From an uncultured Eubacteriales bacterium (GTDB lineage Bacteria > Bacillota > Clostridia > Oscillospirales > CAG-272), in assembly GCA_900547565.1 (NCBI GenBank), contig URHI01000051.1:1-12668 (forward strand): 12,668 nucleotides of DNA, written 5' to 3'. Of this stretch, positions 1-6,227 are shown piece after piece. The notes beneath the pieces are model-generated. The model was not told the DNA's origin. It saw only the letters and a program-made list of their open reading frames with translations, and did no database searches. Each line of letters begins with the position of its first letter. Position 1 is the first letter of the stretch. The translations under genes and the position numbers were made by a program.

Positions 1-243
1 TACCACCGCGACGATGAGCAAATGCTCGCCGACATCATCTATGAAAGTATAAGTATAAAGACACGCAAGCTGTCACTCGACGATGACGGCCGCCCGGTGG
101 TGCTGTATTATGTCACGCCGCAGTTGAGCTATGATATAACTTACCGCGGTGACCTTGCAGCAACCGCCGCAGAAAAAGACATTGACGTGCATCAGACGGG
201 AGTCTACGAGCCGCCGGTATACGCCGCAGTCTACGTGGAATAA
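1..243 (+). CDS. 3' end of a lipoprotein gene, copy 1 (partial at window edge)
   Basis: Open in frame from the first base (Y-H-R-D-D-E-Q...) to a TAA stop, 80 residues. It corresponds to residues 250-329 of the complete lipoprotein gene downstream (355-1344). The two stretches are offset by 1101 bp and differ at a single base (224 C versus 1325 T, Ala versus Val). The internal ATG at 22 is not a real start, because homology runs through it to the window edge. The function is unknown. The identity includes synonymous sites, so the duplication or a gene conversion event is very recent. The 5' part, with any signal peptide, lies outside the window. Confidence 0.85.
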   Translation, partial: YHRDDEQMLADIIYESISIKTRKLSLDDDGRPVVLYYVTPQLSYDITYRGDLAATAAEKDIDVHQTGVYEPPVYAAVYVE

Positions 244-247
244 CATA
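1..247 (+). repeat. Direct repeat, copy 1 (3' end of lipoprotein gene)
   Basis: Matches 1102-1348 with one substitution (position 224). The match stops a few bases after the stop codon; a short AAGCCCC remains in common at 252-258 and 1353-1359. In copy 2 this AAGCCCC forms the left arm of a terminator, but no matching GGGGCTT follows copy 1. Confidence 0.93.
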
Positions 248-354
248 ATGCAAGCCCCCGCGAGTAATTATGAACAAACCTCTGTATAAACAGCATTATT
301 CAAGTGTTCTTGCCAAAGGTTATATTGATCATGTAATATTTGTGGAGGTATACC

Positions 355-1344
355 ATGAAAAAACGCTATATCGGCTTACTCCCCCTGCTTATTGTGGCCG
401 CTATGCTTGCTTCATGCTTAGGCTGCATTGACAAAGTAGCCACGCCGGGGCAAGTTACGGTCGTGAGTTACCCGACAGATAATATTACTTTGTATAGCAC
501 AGGGTATACCGGTGCAAACCCGACCGTCTCAGCAAATGATACAATGTCAGCCCTCACTATTGGCTACAGTGTCTCAACGGTTGACACCCCGGAGTCTGCG
601 CTAACCTTCAGGGGAATTCAGTATGCTGTATCGTTCGGAAGTTCCAGCAAACCATTTATGCGAACGACAGGATATGATACGTATTACACATCCTCCGGAG
701 ACATACGCATGTTTTATGTCGAGCATGGGACAGACAAAATTATCGGATTTGCAAATGATGTTGATTTTCCATCTCATAGGATACCCGAGCCACTCAGTAA
801 CGAAGAGCTTATAAGCCGGGCACGTGAAAGCCTCAGCGAATTTATTGACATCACTTATTATGCTAATACCGATATCGAATACGACAGCAGCCTGAACGAG
901 TATGTCGTAACATTTTACAACAAGTTAGGCGATGTTGCCATAGTGGACAGCTCAACAGTAAGTATATTCGGAGACGGTACTGTTTCGTCAGTATTGGCCC
1001 TGCCCGAGCCGAAAATACTGAGCGCCGCCCGCTTCTCCGACCTTGACGTTGACGAGTTTGATGCCGCACTTGAAACACAGCTGAGGCAAGCCTATCCCAA
1101 CTACCACCGCGACGATGAGCAAATGCTCGCCGACATCATCTATGAAAGTATAAGTATAAAGACACGCAAGCTGTCACTCGACGATGACGGCCGCCCGGTG
1201 GTGCTGTATTATGTCACGCCGCAGTTGAGCTATGATATAACTTACCGCGGTGACCTTGCAGCAACCGCCGCAGAAAAAGACATTGACGTGCATCAGACGG
1301 GAGTCTACGAGCCGCCGGTATACGTCGCAGTCTACGTGGAATAA
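355..1344 (+). CDS. Predicted secreted lipoprotein of unknown function, copy 2
   Basis: 329 residues, with the start chosen at ATG 355 because GGAGG at 344-348 lies 6 bases upstream; an in-frame TTG at 340 would overlap that site. The N-terminus is a lipoprotein signal peptide: basic residues (KKR), a hydrophobic core, then the lipobox L18-A19-S20-C21. Cys21 would be lipidated, placing the protein on the outer face of the membrane. The remainder is acidic and rich in Thr, Ser, Tyr and beta-prone segments, with no transmembrane helix and no motif I recognise. The segment around residues 240-300 (SDLDVDEFDAALE, then a long D/E-rich stretch) resembles small alpha/beta modules of other clostridial lipoproteins, but I cannot name a family. 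It is the second of two tandem paralogues and converges on pyruvate kinase. Confidence 0.85.
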   Translation: MKKRYIGLLPLLIVAAMLASCLGCIDKVATPGQVTVVSYPTDNITLYSTGYTGANPTVSANDTMSALTIGYSVSTVDTPESALTFRGIQYAVSFGSSSKPFMRTTGYDTYYTSSGDIRMFYVEHGTDKIIGFANDVDFPSHRIPEPLSNEELISRARESLSEFIDITYYANTDIEYDSSLNEYVVTFYNKLGDVAIVDSSTVSIFGDGTVSSVLALPEPKILSAARFSDLDVDEFDAALETQLRQAYPNYHRDDEQMLADIIYESISIKTRKLSLDDDGRPVVLYYVTPQLSYDITYRGDLAATAAEKDIDVHQTGVYEPPVYVAVYVE

Positions 1345-1348
1345 CATA
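1102..1348 (+). repeat. Direct repeat, copy 2 (3' end of lipoprotein gene)
   Basis: Second copy of the 247-bp repeat found at 1-247. Upstream extension of the repeat cannot be judged, because copy 1 is cut by the window edge. Confidence 0.93.
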
Positions 1349-1352
1349 AAAC

Positions 1353-1409
1353 AAGCCCCTCACGGGAAGCATAGGTACAAAACGAATCTATGCCACCGCA
1401 GCGGGGCTT
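1353..1409. terminator. Bidirectional hairpin between lipoprotein gene and pyk
   Basis: The outer arms AAGCCCC (1353-1359) and GGGGCTT (1403-1409) enclose inner arms GCATAG (1369-1374) and CTATGC (1388-1393). T-rich DNA follows on both strands (TATACTTATTTTAT on +, GTTTTATGTTATT on -). The position between two convergent stop codons fits a shared terminator. The stem is interrupted, so the efficiency is uncertain. Confidence 0.6.
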
Positions 1410-1413
1410 ATAC

Positions 1414-2829
1414 TTATTTTATAGTCTCGAATTTTATAAGGCTGGTGTTGCCCGACTGGCCGTTGGTCAGGCCACCGGTGATCACTATCTTGTCGCCTTT
1501 TTTTACAAGTCCGGATTCCTTGGCACAGCGTGTTGCATGGTAAAACAGCACGTCTGTAGACTGAAATTCCTCGCTCATCACAGGAGTGACCGCCCACGAA
1601 AGCGCCAGCTTGCGCCACACCTTGGGATCGGTTGTCATACCGATGATAGGTTTGGGCGAGCGGAACCGCGACACCATTCTCGCCGTTGCGCCGCTGCGTG
1701 TACACACCACGATCAGCGCCGCATCAATGTCGATAGACAGCGCACAGGTCGCATGTGAAATGGCATCGATATCGTTTTTGATTTTGAACGCCGAGTTATG
1801 GAAACGTTCGGCATAATTTATATCGCTCTCGGCCTGCTCAGCGATGCGCGCCATGGCCGCGACTGCTTCAACCGGGTGTTTGCCGATGGCAGTTTCTCCT
1901 GACAGCATAATGGCCGAGGCACCGTCGTAAACGGCGTTGGCAACATCAGAAATCTCGGCACGTGTGGGACGCGGCTTGGAAATCATGGACTCAAGCATTT
2001 CGGTCGCCGTTATTGTGCGCTTGCCGCGGTAACGGCAGGTAGTGATGATATGCTTCTGTATTGCCGGCAGCTGCTCAAACGGGATCTCAACGCCCATATC
2101 GCCGCGCGCAATCATAATACCGTCGGAGGCACCAATAATTTCATCTATGTTATCGACGCCGGCGCGGTTTTCTATTTTGGCAATAATGTCTATTTCATCC
2201 CCGCCGTTGGCACGGAGGAAGCGGCGGACGTCATTGAGATTCTCGGGGTTGGACACAAACGAGCATGCCACAAAATCCACATCATTTTCAATGCCGAACA
2301 GCAGGTCGGATTTGTCCTGCTCACTGAGAAACTCCTGCCGCAACACCTTGCCCGGGAAGCTCATGCTCTTGCGGTCGGACAACTCTCCTCCGATAATGAC
2401 CTTGGTGATAACATCGGTATCTGTTGTCGACTCAACGCGAAACTCAATAAGCCCGTTATTGAGAAGTATGGGATCGCCAGCCGAAAGCTCAGCCGGCAGG
2501 TTGGCATACGACACGGCCACGCATGTGTTGTCACCGACTATCTGCCGGGTAGTGAAGGTGAAGGTATCGCCCTCCTTCAGCGTAACACGGCCGTTCTTGA
2601 AGGTGCGTATACGGTATTCGGGGCCTTTGGTGTCCAGCATTATAGCCACAGGCAGCCCCAGGCGGTCACGCACCCGCTTGACAGTGTCCATTTTGCGTTT
2701 ATGTTCCTCATGAGTGCCGTGTGAAAAATTGAACCTTGCCACGTTCATGCCGGCACGCATCATGCCCTCGAGAACTTTTTCGTCCTCACATGCCGGACCT
2801 ATTGTGCATATTATCTTGGTTTTTTTCAT
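1414..2829 (-). CDS. pyk: Pyruvate kinase
   Basis: 471 residues. Converts phosphoenolpyruvate and ADP to pyruvate and ATP, the last step of glycolysis, in the cytoplasm. Visible family motifs: N-terminal KTKIICTIGPA; GMNVARFNFSHG (27-38, substrate-binding Arg32); LDTKGPE (65-71); the catalytic-lysine segment IIAKIEN (215-221, Lys218, metal ligand Glu220); ARGDMGVEIP (241-250, Asp244); and ATEMLESM...PRPTRAE (275-292), where Glu replaces the more common Gln of ATQMLESM. Residues 340-471 form the C-terminal allosteric domain. The length is that of the basic enzyme and lacks the extra PEP-utilizer-like tail of Bacillus Pyk. The ATG at 2829 has a weak, distant GGAG. It is transcribed alone from the promoter at 2869-2897. 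Confidence 0.97.
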   Translation of the reverse strand: MKKTKIICTIGPACEDEKVLEGMMRAGMNVARFNFSHGTHEEHKRKMDTVKRVRDRLGLPVAIMLDTKGPEYRIRTFKNGRVTLKEGDTFTFTTRQIVGDNTCVAVSYANLPAELSAGDPILLNNGLIEFRVESTTDTDVITKVIIGGELSDRKSMSFPGKVLRQEFLSEQDKSDLLFGIENDVDFVACSFVSNPENLNDVRRFLRANGGDEIDIIAKIENRAGVDNIDEIIGASDGIMIARGDMGVEIPFEQLPAIQKHIITTCRYRGKRTITATEMLESMISKPRPTRAEISDVANAVYDGASAIMLSGETAIGKHPVEAVAAMARIAEQAESDINYAERFHNSAFKIKNDIDAISHATCALSIDIDAALIVVCTRSGATARMVSRFRSPKPIIGMTTDPKVWRKLALSWAVTPVMSEEFQSTDVLFYHATRCAKESGLVKKGDKIVITGGLTNGQSGNTSLIKFETIK

Positions 2830-2868
2830 TTCATAAACATCTCCGGATAAAATCCAAATTTAAGTTTA

Positions 2869-2897
2869 ATTATATCACAATGCATTCAATAAATCAA
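2869..2897 (-). promoter_or_regulatory. Sigma-A promoter of pyk
   Basis: Reading the minus strand: -35 TTGATT (2892-2897), 17-bp spacer, -10 TATAAT (2869-2874), preceded by TGTGA. The transcript would begin near 2862, giving a leader of about 33 nt. Confidence 0.75.
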
Positions 2898-2910
2898 CAT
2901 TTTTTATTAT

Positions 2911-2933
2911 ATTCCGGAAATGTTTTCCGAAAT
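2911..2933. promoter_or_regulatory. Imperfect palindrome upstream of pyk promoter (possible operator)
   Basis: ATTCCGGAAA (2911-2920) and TTTCCGAAAT (2924-2933) pair at 9 of 10 positions around TGT. It sits just upstream of the pyk -35 element and about 65 bp upstream of the divergent promoter, in an otherwise AT-rich stretch. It could bind a dimeric regulator; none is identified here. Confidence 0.4.
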
Positions 2934-2996
2934 TAATTCAATTATTTATATTTTATTGTTTTTATTTAAGTTTTTAATAAAAATCAGAAATAATTG

Positions 2997-3025
2997 CTGA
3001 CATTGACTATTTTGTGTGATATAAT
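2997..3025 (+). promoter_or_regulatory. Promoter of the GNAT-glycosyltransferase operon
   Basis: -35 CTGACA (2997-3002), 17-bp spacer, -10 TATAAT (3020-3025), with an extended -10 (TGATATAAT, preceded by TGTG). The AT-rich DNA at 2895-2995, with T and A runs, could act as an UP element. The predicted leader is about 70 nt. The divergent region 2830-3104 holds this promoter, the pyk promoter and the palindrome; I see nothing else in it. Confidence 0.7.
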
Positions 3026-3104
3026 ATTCTATGTAAACCTCAGCATTCAATGATCCTGATTATAACAAAGTATATATTTATCACTATTGATTCGCGAGGC
3101 ATAT

Positions 3105-4232
3105 ATGGTGACAATTAAACAAGTGACAAATAAACACGAGCTGAAAACCTTTGTGGATTTTCCCAACCGCCTTTACAAGGACTGCCCCCAGTTTATACCT
3201 TCCATGTTCGGTGACGACATGGATGACTGGAACCCAAAAAAGAATCCGGCATTTGAATATTGCGACGCACGTTGCTATCTGGCACTGCGCGATGGGCAGG
3301 TCGTCGGCCGTATCGGTGCCATACTAAACCACCGGGCCAATGAAAAATGGGGAACACGGCGCATGCGCTTCACACAGGTTGATTTTATAGACGACACCGA
3401 TGTCTCCGAGGCACTGTTCCGGACAGTTGAAAATTACGCCCGGGAGTGCGGATGTACCGAGGTACACGGACCGCTCGGCTTCTGTGATCTTGACCGCGAG
3501 GGTATGCTGGCAGAGGGGTTTGATGAGCGCAGTCTGTTCATTACTTATTATAACCATCCGTATTATATTGATCATCTCACCCACCTCGGCTACGTCAAAG
3601 ATGTCGACTGGACCGAACAGCTGATTGAGATACCGCAGGATCAGGCCACCGCAGACATGCTGTCCCGGGCAGCACGTTTTGCCATGAAGCGGATGAAGCT
3701 TCATGTGGCGGATGTACGGCACCAGCGCGAATACGGCAAGTATGTCGAGCAGGTATTCCGGCTGGTCAACGTCTCATATGCCAAGCTGTACAGCACAGTC
3801 GAGCTGTCGGACCGGCAGATACGGCGTTACGCAAAAAAATTCATTCCGTTGATAAATCCGCTGCTGACCTGTTTTGTTATGGACAGTAACGATGAAATGG
3901 TCGCCTTCGGCGTAGCGGCGCCGTCAATGGAAAGCGCACTGAAAAACAGTCGCGGACGCATTTTCCCTACCGGCTGGATCGGAATACTGCATTCCCTGCA
4001 TAAAAATGACAGCATTGATATGTTTCTCATAGCAGTTCACCCGGATCTGTGGGGAACGGGCGTAAACGCGATAATTCTGGACCACGTACTTCGCGGCTGT
4101 CATAAAATGGGCATCACGACCGCCGAAACGGGTCCTATGCTCGAGACCAATATGAATATTCAGCTACAGTGGAAGTTTCTTAAAGCACGGCAGCACAAGC
4201 GCCGACGGTGCTTTATCAAGCTGTTGGGCTGA
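3105..4232 (+). CDS. YghO-like GNAT-fold acetyltransferase family protein
   Basis: 375 residues from ATG 3105, with GAGG at 3096-3099; an in-frame TTG at 3087 would swallow this site. The N-terminal part has the signature of the YghO-like GNAT group: FPNRLYKDCPQFIPSM (about 19-34), NPKKNPAFEY (43-52), LALRDGQVVGRIGAI (59-73) and EVHGPLGF (119-126). The C-terminal GNAT part carries an acetyl-CoA-loop-like AVHPDLWGTGV (310-320) followed by a long helix, and ends in a basic KARQHKRRR. The substrate is unknown; the family is mostly uncharacterised. The next gene, a glycosyltransferase, starts 26 bp after the stop, so the two are probably co-transcribed, which hints at a cell-envelope or glycolipid role. 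That link is inference. Confidence 0.85.
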   Translation: MVTIKQVTNKHELKTFVDFPNRLYKDCPQFIPSMFGDDMDDWNPKKNPAFEYCDARCYLALRDGQVVGRIGAILNHRANEKWGTRRMRFTQVDFIDDTDVSEALFRTVENYARECGCTEVHGPLGFCDLDREGMLAEGFDERSLFITYYNHPYYIDHLTHLGYVKDVDWTEQLIEIPQDQATADMLSRAARFAMKRMKLHVADVRHQREYGKYVEQVFRLVNVSYAKLYSTVELSDRQIRRYAKKFIPLINPLLTCFVMDSNDEMVAFGVAAPSMESALKNSRGRIFPTGWIGILHSLHKNDSIDMFLIAVHPDLWGTGVNAIILDHVLRGCHKMGITTAETGPMLETNMNIQLQWKFLKARQHKRRRCFIKLLG

Positions 4233-4258
4233 AAAACTATTAGAAAGGCAGGTACTCC

Positions 4259-5626
4259 ATGAGAGTTTGTCTGGCAAACGATTCATTTCCGCCGCTGATA
4301 GACGGAGTCAGCAACACCGTCGTCAACTACGGTAATATTATTCAATCAAAATACGGTGCAGCGATTGTGGCAACGCCGCGCTATCCCGATGCCAAGGATG
4401 AATACCCGTTTGAGGTAGTACGCTACGCCAGCCTTAACACCGTCAAGCTGGTAGGCTACCGAACAGGCTACCCATTTGCACAAGATGCGATGGAACGGCT
4501 TGCGGCTTTCCGGCCCGACATAATTCATTCGCACTGTCCCATGGCTTCACAGTTTCTATGTCGAGAACTGAGAGATATAACCCGGGCGCCGCTTGTTTTC
4601 ACTTACCACACTAAATTCGACATTGACATCAAACGCGCAGTCAAGCTGAAATTCATACAGGAGCCCGCCATACGTGAGGTAATACACAATATTCAGGCTG
4701 CAGATGACGTATGGGTGGTCAACCGCGGCGCTGGTGAGAATCTGAAAAGCCTCGGCTACAAAGGCGATTACACAGTAATGCCCAACGGAGTTGACATAGA
4801 TCGCACTCCTGCCGACACGGCGCTTGTGTCGGCGATCGAATCCGATTGCGGACTGAGCCGGGAAGTTCCGGTGCTGTTGTTTGTGGGGCGTGTCATGTGG
4901 TACAAGGGACTTCGCATCATACTTGACGGTCTGCGCCAGGTCAAGGATGTAGGACAATGCTTCCGTATGATATTTGTCGGCAACGGAGACAATCTCGAAG
5001 ACGTGCGAAACTATGCCGAAGAGCTTGGACTTGGCGGAGACTGCGTCTTTACCGGAGCAGTGTACGACCGCGCAATGCTCAAGGCGTATTACAGCCGGGC
5101 GGATATGTTCCTGTTGCCAAGTGTGTTCGACAACAACCCGCTTGTTGTCAAGGAAGCGGCCGCCTGCTCGACCGCCAGTGTTTTGATACGCGATTCAAGT
5201 TCTGCCGAAGGCATAACTCACGGCGACAACGGCATACTTATCGGTGAGAGCGCCGATGACCTCGCACGCGAGCTTATATCACTTCTGCGAAATCCCGACA
5301 AAGTCCGGCAGTTAGGTCAGCGCGCGGCAGATACGCTGTATGTGTCATGGGATGACAGCATTGCAAGTGCGGTAAAGCGTTATGGCGAGGTGCTGAAGAG
5401 ATGCAATGAAAAGGGATATGTCCCGGCTCGTGCGCGCTACGATATGGGAATCAAGTTTGTCGGAGAAACCTACCGCGGCATAATAAAAGCCAAGCTCATG
5501 GGCCTTGATTTCAAAAACGAGCTTGAAAGTCAGATACGTGATGCATTCGACAGCTACGATGACGCGGTGATGTGGCTCAAGAGTAAGTACGATCAGATAA
5601 AAGATTATTTTGACCGGTATCAATAA
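4259..5626 (+). CDS. GT4-family glycosyltransferase (GT-B fold)
   Basis: 455 residues; ATG 4259 with GAAAGGCAGG just upstream. A cytoplasmic, retaining, nucleotide-sugar-dependent transferase by family. The N-terminal Rossmann half has a G-V-S-N loop (16-19), IIHSHCP (88-94) and YHT (116-118). The linker is MPNGVDID (174-181). The C-terminal half has FVGRVMWYKG (208-217), FVGNGD (239-244) and the donor-binding signature near 291-299, where Asp291 stands in place of the first Glu of the usual E-x7-E, with Glu299 kept. AACSTAS replaces the usual AACGTPS-type sequence. A charged helical tail follows residue 380. The overall pattern resembles diacylglycerol glucosyltransferase-like GT4 enzymes of Gram-positives, so a glycolipid product is plausible but not shown. 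Second gene of the operon with the GNAT protein. Confidence 0.93.
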   Translation: MRVCLANDSFPPLIDGVSNTVVNYGNIIQSKYGAAIVATPRYPDAKDEYPFEVVRYASLNTVKLVGYRTGYPFAQDAMERLAAFRPDIIHSHCPMASQFLCRELRDITRAPLVFTYHTKFDIDIKRAVKLKFIQEPAIREVIHNIQAADDVWVVNRGAGENLKSLGYKGDYTVMPNGVDIDRTPADTALVSAIESDCGLSREVPVLLFVGRVMWYKGLRIILDGLRQVKDVGQCFRMIFVGNGDNLEDVRNYAEELGLGGDCVFTGAVYDRAMLKAYYSRADMFLLPSVFDNNPLVVKEAAACSTASVLIRDSSSAEGITHGDNGILIGESADDLARELISLLRNPDKVRQLGQRAADTLYVSWDDSIASAVKRYGEVLKRCNEKGYVPARARYDMGIKFVGETYRGIIKAKLMGLDFKNELESQIRDAFDSYDDAVMWLKSKYDQIKDYFDRYQ

Positions 5627-5668
5627 AGCGGCATTTCCCTGCCGGGAGATAACCTACAGCTTTATATA

Positions 5669-5718
5669 TTAAAAATTGTCCGTTTGCTGTCGCATGGCAG
5701 CAAACGGACAATTTTTAA
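5669..5718. terminator. Bidirectional rho-independent terminator
   Basis: Perfect inverted repeat with 21-nt arms (5669-5689 and 5698-5718) and an 8-nt loop. The core is TTGTCCGTTTGCTG/CAGCAAACGGACAA, flanked by A5/T5 runs, so it works in both directions. It serves the glycosyltransferase operon (+) and the Rrf2-ended operon (-), which converge here. Confidence 0.95.
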
Positions 5719-5744
5719 TCTGATAGGCTGATTTTCCGGCACAG

Positions 5745-6191
5745 TCAGTCCAGCTTGCGGAGCAACACCGTCGCATCGGCATTACAGTCAGCAACATCGG
5801 CGATAGTGAGCCTCCCCAGCTTTCCCGCAACCTCATCGTTTATTCGGCAGAATATATGGTATAGTATGCACTCGCTTTTGTCTACACCCTCACGAGAGCA
5901 CTGATGCGAATTATCAATACAGCGAGAAATAGCAAGAGGCCCGTCTATCAGCTCAATGATATCGCGCAATGTAACATCCTCGGCCGGCCGCGCCAAAGCA
6001 TAGCCTCCTCCGGCTCCCTTGTACGAACGCACAACTCCGCCCTGAACCAGCTTGCGCATAATTTTCAGCGTAAACCTGGGACTTACGGATGTGCGCTCAG
6101 ATATATCCGCCGCGCTTTCATGCTCCTCCCCGCTCTGATGAAGCATACAAGCGATCCGCAGTGCGTAATCTGCCTCCTGAGTTATTCTCAT
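5745..6191 (-). CDS. Rrf2-family transcriptional regulator
   Basis: 148 residues; ATG at 6191 preceded by an AGGAGAGG site. Typical Rrf2 start (MRITQEADYALRIACML), a winged helix-turn-helix over about 24-65 (ISERTSVSPRFTLKIMRKL) and the family wing motif GAGGGYALARP (59-69). Three cysteines, Cys91, Cys98 and Cys108, lie where IscR and related regulators hold an iron-sulfur cluster, but the spacing (C-x6-C-x9-C) is wider than the IscR pattern. A cluster or a thiol sensor is therefore possible, not proven. It is the last gene of the operon with the DHHW-like and MBOAT genes, 36 bp after the former, so it may regulate its own operon; the palindrome at 10005-10020 is a candidate target. Confidence 0.93.
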   Translation of the reverse strand: MRITQEADYALRIACMLHQSGEEHESAADISERTSVSPRFTLKIMRKLVQGGVVRSYKGAGGGYALARPAEDVTLRDIIELIDGPLAISRCIDNSHQCSREGVDKSECILYHIFCRINDEVAGKLGRLTIADVADCNADATVLLRKLD

Positions 6192-6227
6192 GACCCTCTC
6201 CTGCCTTTCTGTATTACGTTCAACGGC

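Noticed and set aside
310..339. Possible promoter TTGCCA/TAATAT just before the lipoprotein gene
   Set aside because: The transcript would start at or after the ribosome binding site at 344-348, so it could not serve the gene; no better promoter is seen in 244-354.
2042..2724. Two overlapping + strand ORFs inside pyk
   Set aside because: They are antisense to a fully motif-supported pyruvate kinase and show no protein-family features.
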